Below are positions 1-8,418 of a DNA stretch of 64,000 bases, piece by piece. The first letter of the stretch is position 1. Every line of letters begins with the position of its first letter. The stretch is taken from NCBI GenBank assembly GCA_964458645.1, contig CAYWJU010000003.1, positions 62,001 through 126,000 on the forward strand. The letters are read 5' to 3'. Origin of the DNA: DAORHV01 sp964458645 (lineage in GTDB: Bacteria > Patescibacteriota > Gracilibacteria > Peribacterales > Peribacteraceae). The position numbers and the translations under genes were made by a program. Below the pieces are notes generated by a model. It worked only from the letters and a program-made list of their open reading frames with translations. It searched no databases and was not told where the DNA came from.

Positions 1-2
1 CT

Positions 3-362
3 GGCACGGTCAACGTACCGACCACCAACCGCACCGATTTGGTGGAGGTCTTCCTGACCGGCGTCACCGGCTTGAATAAGCCAGCCAACGTGCGCGGCGC
101 CGAAATGCTGCGCATCAACACGCTGACACCTTTGGCACAGACCCCCAACCGCCTGGGCGTCTTCGGTGGCGACACCGCCGGCTTCCCGAACGGACGCCGT
201 TTGGCCGACGACGTGACGGATATCGCCATTCAAGCGGTGGCAGGAAAACTCGTGCAGGGCTTCACAGTTCCGTCCACCCTGGGTGACGGCATCGACGCCA
301 ACGACAAGGCCTTCACGACGACCTTCCCGTACCTTGCCACCCCGCACCTGACCAAGCCGTAA
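3..362 (+). CDS. DUF4331 family protein, C-terminal fragment (5' end outside window)
   Basis: The reading frame is open from the left edge and ends with TAA at 360-362, so only the last 119 residues are present. The visible part contains the pattern typical of the C-terminus of DUF4331 proteins: a TNRTDLVEVFLTGV stretch, then AEMLRINT, then an NRLGVFGGDTAGFPNGRRL block followed by DDVTDIAIQAVAG. DUF4331 proteins are secreted or periplasmic proteins without an assigned biochemical function. A strong terminator follows directly. The first in-frame start-like codon in the window (TTG at 39) is internal to the conserved region and is not the start. Confidence 0.8.
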   Translation, partial: GTVNVPTTNRTDLVEVFLTGVTGLNKPANVRGAEMLRINTLTPLAQTPNRLGVFGGDTAGFPNGRRLADDVTDIAIQAVAGKLVQGFTVPSTLGDGIDANDKAFTTTFPYLATPHLTKP

Positions 363-378
363 TCGAAGATTTGACTGA

Positions 379-411
379 ACGGAGCGCCCCTTGCGGACGC
401 TCCGTTTTTTT
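379..411 (+). terminator. Rho-independent terminator after DUF4331 gene
   Basis: An 8-bp perfect stem (ACGGAGCG at 379-386, CGCTCCGT at 398-405) is followed by a run of seven T, just 16 bases after the DUF4331 stop codon. Confidence 0.85.
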
Positions 412-507
412 GGTGTAAAACTAATTTCAAGAGCGTACTTTTCACAGAGAAAAAACAAGCCGATTGTATCGACCGACAGAAGAATGCAGTCGTATACTGC
501 GCCTCCT

Positions 508-1440
508 ATGACAGTGCATCGCATGGAAATGACCGGAAGCGTACGTACAGGCGGCTTGGCCGCACTGACTGCAGTGTTGCTGTTCGGCATGCCGATGGCA
601 TCGTCGGCGGCAGTGGATGCGAATTGCTTGAGCAATGCGTCGCGCGATTTGAGCAATGAACTGAATTCGGCCTACAGCGATTACTCCGACGAAATGGAAC
701 AGGTCACCAAAAATTTGTCCGAAAGCGATAAGAAGGCGTACCAAAATACGGACGCACAGCTGCAGCAAAATCTCATCAATCGTTCGCGCCAAGACTATGC
801 TTACGGCCAAAGCGAGGCCAACCGACGACTGGGTTCCAAGGTCTACCAAGCCTGGAACACCTACTACTCCAAGCGCTCCTCCTGCGACCCATCGGCATCG
901 TCGAATACCTCGTACCAGTACCAACAAGATCCCTACGCCAATACGTATCCGTATCAGCAGCAGTCATACGGCAATCCGTATCAGTACCCGTATACTAATC
1001 CGTACCAACAGTCGTACGGCATGTACCAATACCCATACAACTACCAGCCGTATCCGTACTCGAATTACGGCACGTACCGATCTCCGTACGGCGGATATTC
1101 CTATCCATATGAGTACATCTACAACCAAGGCTACTCGTACTCCTCGAGCGTGCAGTACTACGATAACTACGGCGTGCAGTACAACAATAACGGGCAGTAC
1201 ATTTGCCCGCAGGTGGTCATGACAACCCTGCCGTCGGGTTGCGGCTACGACTGCACATTGGACTCCTCTGGGTGTCGCCGCTGTGAGGTCAGTTGCCGCC
1301 GCTCCGCACAGCGCACCGAGACGTGCGGCTGCGCACAATCGTTCCGTCCGGTCTGCGGCAAAGACGGCGTCACATATACCAACGAATGCTACGCAGATTG
1401 CGCTGGCGTGGAAGTGCGCAAGATGAACGTCTGTTCATAG
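508..1440 (+). CDS. Secreted Tyr/Pro/Gln-rich protein with C-terminal Kazal-type domain
   Basis: The 310-residue product starts at ATG 508, which lies 9 bases after a TATACT hexamer (493-498), and continues into a hydrophobic segment (LAALTAVLLFGMPMASSAA) that reads as a signal peptide. A charged helical region follows (about residues 35-130). Next comes a low-complexity stretch rich in Tyr, Pro, Gln, Asn and Ser with many YPY/NPY repeats (about 135-240), then a Cys-rich tail. The last 40 residues fit a Kazal domain: CGC, PVCGKDGVTYTNECYADC, then a final Cys. Kazal domains usually inhibit serine proteases. Inhibition here is inference; the inhibitory loop would sit just before PVCG. Possible surface or extracellular adhesive protein. 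An upstream in-frame extension to 391 is unlikely because it runs through the preceding terminator. Confidence 0.8.
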   Translation: MTVHRMEMTGSVRTGGLAALTAVLLFGMPMASSAAVDANCLSNASRDLSNELNSAYSDYSDEMEQVTKNLSESDKKAYQNTDAQLQQNLINRSRQDYAYGQSEANRRLGSKVYQAWNTYYSKRSSCDPSASSNTSYQYQQDPYANTYPYQQQSYGNPYQYPYTNPYQQSYGMYQYPYNYQPYPYSNYGTYRSPYGGYSYPYEYIYNQGYSYSSSVQYYDNYGVQYNNNGQYICPQVVMTTLPSGCGYDCTLDSSGCRRCEVSCRRSAQRTETCGCAQSFRPVCGKDGVTYTNECYADCAGVEVRKMNVCS

Positions 1441-1444
1441 AAGC

Positions 1445-1639
1445 TCAGCGACCAAGTGTGAGCGTATCGCTTTCGCCGACGTCCAGCGTGCCACCCGTTT
1501 GTGCAATCGGCGGCTGATTGTTGATGGGAATGGGACCCATGATCTGCCTCACCACAAGGAGCAGCGCGGCAAAAAATCCCAAGAGAGCGATGCCGAACAG
1601 CACGCTGGAAAGCCAGTCATGGCGTTGCTGCTGATCCAT
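1445..1639 (-). CDS. Small single-pass membrane protein, unknown
   Basis: A 64-residue product with one clear membrane segment (about residues 10-31, SSVLFGIALLGFFAALLLVV), a short N-terminal polar end and a polar C-terminal tail rich in Gly, Thr and Asp. No family is recognised. It lies 21 bases downstream of the GlsB-type gene on the same strand, so the two are probably co-transcribed. Its stop is 4 bases from the stop of the convergent Kazal gene. Supported by the hydrophobic pattern and operon position only. Confidence 0.5.
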   Translation of the reverse strand: MDQQQRHDWLSSVLFGIALLGFFAALLLVVRQIMGPIPINNQPPIAQTGGTLDVGESDTLTLGR

Positions 1640-1660
1640 AGAACATTGGGGCAGAAGCGA

Positions 1661-1903
1661 CTAGGCGCGCTTGACGATACGTGCCAGTCCAAGGAACACC
1701 ACTGCGCCGATGGTCGCCATGATGATTGAACCGATCGTTCCGTACGCCTCTAGTCCGACAAAGCGGAAAATGAAACCGCCGATGACAGCGCCGATGACGC
1801 CGATGATTAAATTACCCAGTAGCCCGAAGCCGTGGCCGCTCATAAGAATTCCGGCCAACCAACCGGCGATCATGCCAATGATGATGAAAAAGAGGATATC
1901 CAT
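1661..1903 (-). CDS. GlsB/YeaQ/YmgE family membrane protein
   Basis: An 80-residue protein made almost wholly of three hydrophobic, Gly-rich helices, with the family signature IIGMIAGWLAGILMSG near the N-terminus, GLLGNLIIGVIGAVIGGFIF in the middle and a positively charged end (ARIVKRA). The family (transglycosylase-associated protein, Pfam Transgly_assoc) is linked to envelope stress in other bacteria, but its molecular role is not known. ATG 1903 gives the usual family N-terminus; ATG 1921 or 1909 in the same frame is also possible. Likely in one transcript with the small membrane protein that follows. Confidence 0.8.
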   Translation of the reverse strand: MDILFFIIIGMIAGWLAGILMSGHGFGLLGNLIIGVIGAVIGGFIFRFVGLEAYGTIGSIIMATIGAVVFLGLARIVKRA

Positions 1904-1972
1904 ACACATGATGACGGACATGTGCCGCAGCCCTTACCACGATCCTTGAGCATGCGCTCCTCTGCAGGGCGA

Positions 1973-2614
1973 CTAGACTTCATCGACGCTGTCGCTATGC
2001 GCCAATCTCGGTACGAAGTACAGCAATGGTACGAACACCAGCGCGGCCCAAGCCAGCCAGATGAAGAAAAACGCTGCAATGGCTGCAAATGCGTACCCGA
2101 GAACGCCCGGAAGAATACGGCTGTATTCTTTTTTTCGAAGATCGATTTGAATCTTGCCGCCCGATAAATCGGCATGGAAAAACGCATGACGCGCCATGAG
2201 CAAGAACGCCAACGCAGCCATACACAGAACGAACGCGTAGAGCGAAATAACCAGCGGCACAGTGGGGTACTCACCCACGAACGCCGTGGTAAACGGAACA
2301 ATGCACAACCAGAACAGCAGATTGCAGTTGTGCCACAGCAGCGGCCAATCGGCATGCGTGAGCTGGTGGTAGAAATGGTGGTGATTCACCCAGTAAATGC
2401 ACAACACCACGAAGCTGAATGCAAAGGAGATGAAATGCGGCAATACCGTGAGCATATCGCGGTACACGGCAATCATCGAAGTGGGATCCTGCAGGTGCGG
2501 AACTTTTACTTCCAAAATGAGTAACGTGGCGACAATGGCGAATACGGCATCGCTGAAAAGTTCGATTCGCGTCGTTCCCTCTATACGGGGCGTATTGTGT
2601 GCATGAAAGCGCAT
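1973..2614 (-). CDS. TMEM175/DUF1211 family potassium channel-like protein
   Basis: A 213-residue protein with about six hydrophobic segments. The first carries the family hallmark RIELFSDAVFAIVATLLILEV (the FSD motif in helix 1 forms the selectivity filter in characterised bacterial TMEM175 channels). A second conserved block, YWVNHHHFYHQL, follows helix 2 or 3. Bacterial members conduct K+ as tetramers in the inner membrane. ATG 2614 is preceded by CACAAT ending 6 bases before it, with TTGCGT 17 bases further upstream, so the mRNA is probably leaderless. The gene is divergent from the glycosyltransferase at 2692. Confidence 0.8.
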   Translation of the reverse strand: MRFHAHNTPRIEGTTRIELFSDAVFAIVATLLILEVKVPHLQDPTSMIAVYRDMLTVLPHFISFAFSFVVLCIYWVNHHHFYHQLTHADWPLLWHNCNLLFWLCIVPFTTAFVGEYPTVPLVISLYAFVLCMAALAFLLMARHAFFHADLSGGKIQIDLRKKEYSRILPGVLGYAFAAIAAFFFIWLAWAALVFVPLLYFVPRLAHSDSVDEV

Positions 2615-2691
2615 GGCGTCATTGTGGCTTCCTGTCGCGGATGACGCAACAGCCTTGCCGGAAATGTCAAAAGGAGTAGACTTTCGCGCTC

Positions 2692-4674
2692 ATGCAAACG
2701 CTCGCACGAGAACCGCAGGCTTTGGCCGCCGGACAATACGACCTGGCTCTGGCGCTCCCCGCCTACAACGAAGGCCGCGGCGTCATGGCGATGCTGCATT
2801 CCATGGCGGCGCAGGAGGGTATTGCGGACGACGTGCGCATGCTCATCGCGGTGGTCGTGAACCAGGCCAAAGACTCCCCCGCCGACGTGACCGCGGGCAA
2901 CATCCTGACGCACAAGTTGGTCACCGCGCTCTGGAACGGCACGCCGCCGGAAGGATTCGCGGACGACGCGACCATTTCGATATTTCCCGAAATGAACCTG
3001 CCGTGGTTCCAGGTAACCGTGGAAGCCATGCAGACGCGTCGCCGGATCGAAGTCATTCTGGTCGACATGTATACCGAAGCGCACGCGCCGGACCGCTGCA
3101 ACGTCGGTATTGCGCGACGCGCGGGCTGCGAGACGGTCATACCGCTGCTGAAACCGGGCGGCATCCTGATTACCAGCGACGCCGACAGCTGGGCGGGGCC
3201 GCGCCTGGCGCAAGAGCTCGTCGCCGCGTACGCGGACCCCTCCGTCATGGCCGTGACCGGCACGGTGACGAACATGCCGACCTACGAAACCTCGAACGTC
3301 GACCGGCTCCGGGAAGTGGAAATCCAGCTGCGTTCGGCGCAGATCCTGGCCTACCGCATCCTGCATCCTCGGGCGCACACGGAGCGCGACGGCCGCGAGC
3401 ACGACGCCATGATGCCCGGGGCGTTCATGACCATGCGGCCGGAGGTGTACGCCGCGGCCGGCGGTTTCGACGATGCCGCAGGGGCCGAAGACACCGCGCT
3501 GTCGCTGCGCATTTTGCGGCTCGGCCACACCATCCACCGCAAACGCGACGCGGAAATCTTCACGCTCAGCCGCGTGTCGCTGCGCACGCACGAAGACAAC
3601 GGATTGGGTCAGGCGATCGCCCGCAAGATGCCGTACTCCGAAACGCCGAATACATACCCCGTGCGGCCGATGCGGGCGGTGGCGTTCATCGAGGAGCTGA
3701 ACGCGCAGCTGGAGCGCGCGCGTACGGCGGACGGCGAAGCGGCATGGCGTGAATCCATGCGGTCGTTCCGCGCCGGCGGCCTGGAGGAAGAGGATCCGCG
3801 GACGCGGTTGTCGGATACAGAACTGGACCGCCTGTGGAGCGAGTTTCAGCGCGCGCCAAATATTTCGCACGTCTCTGCAAACGGCTTCATCTGGCTGGCG
3901 GTCAGCGACATGGGCAAAGCGCGCTTCGACGACGTCCGTATGGATGTTGCGCTGCAGGAAGTGAACGCCATTCTGGAAAACAATGAGGAGGAACACGGAT
4001 GCGACCAGGTGACCCGGCTGAACGGCATGATCCGCGAAGACAACGTCATTCTCACGCGGCTGGCCGCATTCGCGAAGCACCGCATCGAGCAAGAGACGGC
4101 GGCCGACGAGCGGCGCGGTCGTATCGCACGGGCGATGTTCGGCTTTCCGGCGAACGAAGTCGACGCGGCCATCCAGCACCTGGAAGTCTGGTCGCGGCGG
4201 CTGCAGACCGCGGCGGCGGTGCAGTATTCCTGCGAGGGCGCCGGCGAATTCGCCCTCGCCGTGCACCAGGCCGCGACAACGCACCGGGATGCCATGCGCG
4301 AGGGAGGCGTCGTACCCGAAGCGCTGCTGAGCATCACCGGGAGCTGCTGCACGGCAATGGAAGCAATCAACATCATCGCAGGTGCCGGCTGGTACCTGAT
4401 CGAACGCAACCGCCGGTTCGGCACCGGCATGAACGAGACCGACGACCGGGTGCTGCGGAATGGAATCCGGGAACGGCTGACGGCCTATACGGATGCACTC
4501 GACGAACACCTGGCGGCCGCGACACGGAACCTCGGATTGCTCACCGCGGGCCTGACCACGATGCTGGAACTCTTCGACGCGACCGATCTGCAGCGGCACA
4601 TCGAACGGATCTCCGGCGAACTGGGCGATGCCCGCACAATATCCACGCGCTGGCGCAAGCTGCTCAATGCCTGA
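2692..4674 (+). CDS. Large glycosyltransferase family 2-like protein
   Basis: A 660-residue protein. The first 330 residues look like a GT-A fold: LALALPAYNEGRG at the N-terminus, a VILVDMYTE block, ITSDADSWAGP as the probable DxD metal/nucleotide-sugar site, and later GGFDDAAGAEDTALSLRILRLG, which resembles the ED acceptor motif of GT2 enzymes. The C-terminal half (about 350-660) is largely helical and is not recognised. No membrane helix is evident, so it is probably cytoplasmic. The start follows TAGACT (2677-2682) by 9 bases; an AAGGAG at 2671 is too far away for a normal ribosome site. It ends 63 bases before trpE, which has its own promoter, so a link with tryptophan synthesis is only positional. 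Confidence 0.7.
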   Translation: MQTLAREPQALAAGQYDLALALPAYNEGRGVMAMLHSMAAQEGIADDVRMLIAVVVNQAKDSPADVTAGNILTHKLVTALWNGTPPEGFADDATISIFPEMNLPWFQVTVEAMQTRRRIEVILVDMYTEAHAPDRCNVGIARRAGCETVIPLLKPGGILITSDADSWAGPRLAQELVAAYADPSVMAVTGTVTNMPTYETSNVDRLREVEIQLRSAQILAYRILHPRAHTERDGREHDAMMPGAFMTMRPEVYAAAGGFDDAAGAEDTALSLRILRLGHTIHRKRDAEIFTLSRVSLRTHEDNGLGQAIARKMPYSETPNTYPVRPMRAVAFIEELNAQLERARTADGEAAWRESMRSFRAGGLEEEDPRTRLSDTELDRLWSEFQRAPNISHVSANGFIWLAVSDMGKARFDDVRMDVALQEVNAILENNEEEHGCDQVTRLNGMIREDNVILTRLAAFAKHRIEQETAADERRGRIARAMFGFPANEVDAAIQHLEVWSRRLQTAAAVQYSCEGAGEFALAVHQAATTHRDAMREGGVVPEALLSITGSCCTAMEAINIIAGAGWYLIERNRRFGTGMNETDDRVLRNGIRERLTAYTDALDEHLAAATRNLGLLTAGLTTMLELFDATDLQRHIERISGELGDARTISTRWRKLLNA

Positions 4675-4686
4675 CCGGCGGAGCTC

Positions 4687-4715
4687 TTGACGCGCGTATT
4701 CCGCCGATCTATTCT
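4687..4715 (+). promoter_or_regulatory. trp operon promoter
   Basis: TTGACG (4687-4692), a 17-base spacer and TATTCT (4710-4715) lie in the 63-base gap before trpE. Transcription would begin near 4722, leaving a leader of about 16 bases. That is too short for a leader peptide or attenuator. Confidence 0.7.
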
Positions 4716-4716
4716 T

Positions 4717-4734
4717 GTACTGCCATAACGGTAC
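4717..4734 (+). promoter_or_regulatory. Putative TrpR operator at trpE
   Basis: An 18-bp element with GTAC at both ends and ten bases between (GTACTGCCATAACGGTAC), the same architecture as enterobacterial trp operators. It is 12/18 self-complementary and covers the predicted transcription start. It matches the element at the trpR promoter (12260-12277) at 13 of 18 positions. Confidence 0.6.
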
Positions 4735-4737
4735 ATC

Positions 4738-6126
4738 ATGACAAGCACATTCGTGACGAAAACGCTCCGGCCCGACCATTGCGACCCGCTGTTCCTGTTC
4801 CGGAAACTGGGCGCGGACCAGGCGTACTGCGCGCTGCTGGAATCCGCCGACCGTGCGCACGGCGTGAACGACCTGTCGTTCCTGGCGCTCGGCGCCCGCG
4901 ACGTCATCCGCTGCATGCCGGACGCCGCCAAAGGCCTGCCGCCCGAATTGCGCGAACGCACCAACGACGCGCGCAAGCCCGGCCAGCTGACCATGGGCTA
5001 CATCGGATACGTCAGCTTCGAGGCCGCCCGCCGATTCGACGATATCGCGCTCACGCCCGATCCGTCGGTGCCCGACGCGCTGTTCGTGCTGCCCGAAGTG
5101 CTGCTGCGCATCGACCACGTGGCGCGCACCGTGACGGTGACCGCGCATGCCGATACGGCGTTGTCGCTGGACCGCATCGAGGAAATCATTCTCCAGTCGC
5201 CGTATCGCGACGATGCGCTTGGCCGCCCGAAGGGGAAGCAAGCATTGCCGGAATTGACGGACATCGAGCCGTTGCGCCAAACCTCGCGCAAGCGGTTCTG
5301 CGAACACGTGGAAACCGCCAAGGAAAAGATCCTGGCGGGCGAAGCGTTCCAGATCGTCCTCAGCCAGGAATTGCGGCTGCAGACATCGGCAGATCCGATC
5401 GACGTGTACGAAAAGCTGCGTGAGATCAATCCGTCGCCGTACATGTACTGCTTCCGCACGCCGGAACGCACGATCGTGGGCGCCTCACCCGAGACGCTGC
5501 TGCGCGTGGACGGCTCGCGCATGCTCTACCGGCCGATCGCCGGAACGCGCAAACGTACGGGCGAAACGGCCAAAGACGCCGCGCTGCAACGGGAACTGCT
5601 CAATGACCCCAAAGAACGCTGCGAGCACCAGATGCTCGTGGACCTGGGCCGCAACGACGTCGGCCGCGTTGCCGTCATGGGTTCGGTACGGGTCCGCGAT
5701 CCGTTTCACATCGAGGCCTACGCGCACGTGTTCCACATCGTCAGCGACATCGAGGCGGTGCTGCGGCCCGAAGTCTCGCCGCTGGACGCGTTGCAGGCGG
5801 TATTCCCGGCCGGAACGCTGAGCGGGGCGCCGAAACTGCGCGCGATGGAAATTTTGGCCGGACTGGAAGGCTCCCCGCGCGGCGTGTACGGCGGCGCATT
5901 CGGCTACGTGGACATGAACGGCAACATCGATTTCGCCATCACCATCCGCACGCTGGTGTTCGACGCCGAGGGCGTGAGCCTGCGCGTGGGCGCCGGCATC
6001 GTGAAGGACAGCGTGGCCGAACACGAGGACAACGAATGCCTGCATAAAGCACGAAGCTGCTTAGCCGCCGTCTTCTCCGCCACGCACTTCGCGAAGTGCG
6101 TGGCTCCGCTCCGCTCCATATCATGA
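4738..6126 (+). CDS. trpE: Anthranilate synthase component I
   Basis: A 462-residue chorismate-utilising enzyme that, with TrpG, converts chorismate and glutamine (or ammonia) to anthranilate, the first committed step to tryptophan. The N-terminal LLESAD element (residues 33-38) is the motif that binds tryptophan for feedback inhibition in TrpE. The C-terminal half has the conserved chorismate-binding blocks: EAFQIVLSQ, NPSPYMYC, GASPETLL, RPIAGTRKRTG, DLGRNDVGRV and FPAGTLSGAPK. Length is at the short end for TrpE, in the range of stand-alone prokaryotic forms. First gene of the operon, with a promoter and operator just upstream; its TGA overlaps the ATG of trpG. Confidence 0.95.
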   Translation: MTSTFVTKTLRPDHCDPLFLFRKLGADQAYCALLESADRAHGVNDLSFLALGARDVIRCMPDAAKGLPPELRERTNDARKPGQLTMGYIGYVSFEAARRFDDIALTPDPSVPDALFVLPEVLLRIDHVARTVTVTAHADTALSLDRIEEIILQSPYRDDALGRPKGKQALPELTDIEPLRQTSRKRFCEHVETAKEKILAGEAFQIVLSQELRLQTSADPIDVYEKLREINPSPYMYCFRTPERTIVGASPETLLRVDGSRMLYRPIAGTRKRTGETAKDAALQRELLNDPKERCEHQMLVDLGRNDVGRVAVMGSVRVRDPFHIEAYAHVFHIVSDIEAVLRPEVSPLDALQAVFPAGTLSGAPKLRAMEILAGLEGSPRGVYGGAFGYVDMNGNIDFAITIRTLVFDAEGVSLRVGAGIVKDSVAEHEDNECLHKARSCLAAVFSATHFAKCVAPLRSIS

Positions 6127-6701
6127 AGACGCTCATTTTGGACAACTACGACTCCTTCACCTTCAACCTGCTCCAGGCCATCGGTTGCCTGGGCGGCAAC
6201 CCGGAGGTGCGCCGCAACGACAAGATCGGCATGGAGGAGGTACGAAAGGCCGGCTACAGCCACATCGTGCTGGGACCCGGTCCCGGAAACCCGCAGACGC
6301 CGCGCGACGTGGGCATCAGTTACGAACTGCTGGCCTACGCGATGGAGCACCGCATTCCCCTGCTGGGCGTCTGCCTGGGCCACCAGATCATCGGCCACCG
6401 GCTGGGTGCCAAAGTCGTCCGGGCGAAGTCACCCTGTCACGGCGCAGCTTCACCGATGCTGCGGCTGGAACCCAGTCCGCTGTTCTACGGATTGCCCGAA
6501 GCATTCGATGCGATGCGCTACCACTCGCTGGCGGTGGAGGAATTGGATGACCCGCTGATCGCATCGGCGGTGGCGTCGGACGGAACGCTGATGGCCATGC
6601 ACCACGCGTCGCTGCCGGTCTTCGGCGTGCAATTCCACCCCGAATCCATCGGCACGCCGCATGGCCCCGACATGCTCAAGAATTTCCTCGCCATCTCATG
6701 A
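6123..6701 (+). CDS. trpG: Anthranilate synthase component II (glutamine amidotransferase)
   Basis: A 192-residue class-I glutamine amidotransferase that supplies ammonia to TrpE. The start MKTLILDNYDSFTFNL is typical. The catalytic nucleophile is Cys84 in LLGVCLGHQ, and the His/Glu of the triad sit in GVQFHPESI near the C-terminus. The oxyanion region GPGPGNP is at residues 51-57. ATG 6123 overlaps the trpE stop as ATGA, and its own TGA overlaps trpD the same way. The neighbourhood makes TrpG far more likely than PabA, although a shared amidotransferase for folate synthesis cannot be excluded. Confidence 0.94.
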   Translation: MKTLILDNYDSFTFNLLQAIGCLGGNPEVRRNDKIGMEEVRKAGYSHIVLGPGPGNPQTPRDVGISYELLAYAMEHRIPLLGVCLGHQIIGHRLGAKVVRAKSPCHGAASPMLRLEPSPLFYGLPEAFDAMRYHSLAVEELDDPLIASAVASDGTLMAMHHASLPVFGVQFHPESIGTPHGPDMLKNFLAIS

Positions 6702-7672
6702 GCAACGTATTGCCCGACATCGGCACAACCGTGGACGCCATGCTGTCTGGCCAGATGGTCGAAGACGAAATGATCCGCACGTTCACAGCACTTGCCGGCA
6801 CTACCGTGAGCGGTAAAGAGCTGGCGCAGGCAGCCGGTATCTTGCGGTCGCATGCGGTACGCATTGCATTGCCGGATGACCCGATCGATACCTGCGGCAC
6901 CGGCGGCAGCGGCAAAAAACGGATGAACACGTCGACCATTGCATCGTTCGTTATTGCTGCGGCGGGTGGCCGCGTCGCCAAGCATGGCAACCGTGCGGCG
7001 GGTGGCCGCTGCGGATCGTTCGACGTGCTGGAAGGACTCGGTGCCAAGATCGATCTGACTCCGGCTCAGGCCGAAGCAACCTACAAAGAATGCGGACTCG
7101 TCTTCCTGTTCGCTCCGCTGTATCACCCGGCATTGGCCGCCGTGGCAGCCGCCCGCAAGCGCTATGAAAAGCCAACATTCTTCAATCTGCTGGGGCCGCT
7201 ATGCAACCCGGCTGGCGTGCGCAGACATCTGCTCGGAACGCCGCATCTGAAACATGCACGCGTGCTGGCGGACGCGCTGCGACTGCTCGGTCACAAACGC
7301 TCGCTGGTCGTGTGCGGCAGCGACGGACTGGATGAAGTGACGGTCAGCGGAGCCACCACGATTCTGAATGTAGCGCAGGGTACCGAACGGCAATTCAAAC
7401 CGGAAGACATCGGGCTTTCGGAGCATGCATCCGAGGCGACCGAAGGCGGTGAAATTCAAACCAACGTCGCCATTGCACGCCGGATTCTGGGCGGCGATGC
7501 TACGCCCGCACAGCGTGATTTGGTGCTGGTGAACGCCGCGCACGCACTGCTGCTGACGGAGATTGCCACAACCTTGCCCGATGCACTGGCATCCGCCGAA
7601 CATGCATTGGATTCAGGGGCAGCCCAGGCACTTCTCAACCAATATGTCCGCTTCACCCGCTCCTTGTCATGA
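6698..7672 (+). CDS. trpD: Anthranilate phosphoribosyltransferase
   Basis: A 324-residue enzyme that transfers the phosphoribosyl group of PRPP to anthranilate. It has the diagnostic PRPP loop DTCGTGGSG followed by NTSTIASFVIAAAGG and KHGNRAAGG; the RHPA/MR-type anthranilate-site and metal motifs are recognisable further on. Length is normal for the family. It overlaps both neighbours by ATGA, so trpG, trpD and trpC are translationally coupled. Confidence 0.95.
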   Translation: MSNVLPDIGTTVDAMLSGQMVEDEMIRTFTALAGTTVSGKELAQAAGILRSHAVRIALPDDPIDTCGTGGSGKKRMNTSTIASFVIAAAGGRVAKHGNRAAGGRCGSFDVLEGLGAKIDLTPAQAEATYKECGLVFLFAPLYHPALAAVAAARKRYEKPTFFNLLGPLCNPAGVRRHLLGTPHLKHARVLADALRLLGHKRSLVVCGSDGLDEVTVSGATTILNVAQGTERQFKPEDIGLSEHASEATEGGEIQTNVAIARRILGGDATPAQRDLVLVNAAHALLLTEIATTLPDALASAEHALDSGAAQALLNQYVRFTRSLS

Positions 7673-8418
7673 CCGTGCTCGATGACATTCTCCGGCACAA
7701 GCAGGGTGAAGTGGCTGTACTGCCCGATTGCACTCCGCAACCGAGCACGCGCAATTTCGTGGCTGGACTCCGAGCGGTCTCGCCATGCCTGATCGCCGAA
7801 GTGAAACCCAAGTCGCCGTCGGCGGGGCGATTGATCGACCGCGCCAGCGTACCGACGCTGATGGATGCCTATAACCGGCATGCACAAGCCGTTTCCGTGC
7901 TATGCGACGAACGCTTCTTCGGCGGCGGGTTCGATCTATTGCGCCAAGTCCGCGCGCTGACCGGTCTGCCGATTCTTGCGAAGGAATTCATCGTGGATGC
8001 CAAGCAGATCCGCGTGGCACGTCAGGCAGGGGCCGATGCCGTGCTGCTGATTGCCGGCATGCTGAGCGCCACCGAGATTCTCCACTTCTCCGCCGAGGCC
8101 GCGGGGCTGGGCATGGGCATACTCCTGGAACTGCATGACGAAAACGACCTGGAGAAGATCCCGGCAATGCACCCCGGGACATTGGTCCTCGGCATCAACA
8201 ACCGGAATCTGGACACGCTGCATATGGATCTGGATACGACGGTCCGCCTGTCGCCGCTGGTCCGCACGCTCTGCCCGGGTCACCTGGTGATCGGCGAGAG
8301 CGGCGTGACGACGAAAGCCGATTTGGCACGCTTACAGCCACATGTCGATGGCTTTCTCATCGGAACAGGATTGCTTGCGGGTACCATGCTCGGCGCATTT
8401 CCCCCGCACCGACCATGA
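7669..8418 (+). CDS. trpC: Indole-3-glycerol-phosphate synthase
   Basis: A 249-residue TIM-barrel enzyme that closes the indole ring from carboxyphenylaminodeoxyribulose phosphate. Family motifs: LIAEVKPKSPSAG (catalytic Lys of strand 1), VSVLCDERFFGGG, LPILAKEFIVDAKQI (catalytic Lys), LGINNRNLDTL and the phosphate-binding GESGV near the end. It is a stand-alone gene, not fused to trpF. ATGA overlaps join it to trpD and trpF. Confidence 0.95.
   Translation: MTVLDDILRHKQGEVAVLPDCTPQPSTRNFVAGLRAVSPCLIAEVKPKSPSAGRLIDRASVPTLMDAYNRHAQAVSVLCDERFFGGGFDLLRQVRALTGLPILAKEFIVDAKQIRVARQAGADAVLLIAGMLSATEILHFSAEAAGLGMGILLELHDENDLEKIPAMHPGTLVLGINNRNLDTLHMDLDTTVRLSPLVRTLCPGHLVIGESGVTTKADLARLQPHVDGFLIGTGLLAGTMLGAFPPHRP

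Noticed and set aside
4675..4737. Possible trp leader peptide or attenuator before trpE
   Set aside because: Only 63 bases separate the genes, the predicted leader is about 16 bases, and no Trp-codon run or terminator hairpin is present. Repression by TrpR explains the arrangement better.
2581..5307. A 908-codon open frame antisense to the glycosyltransferase and trpE
   Set aside because: Covers two well-supported genes; sequence is Arg/His-rich with no domain, as expected for a GC-rich shadow frame.
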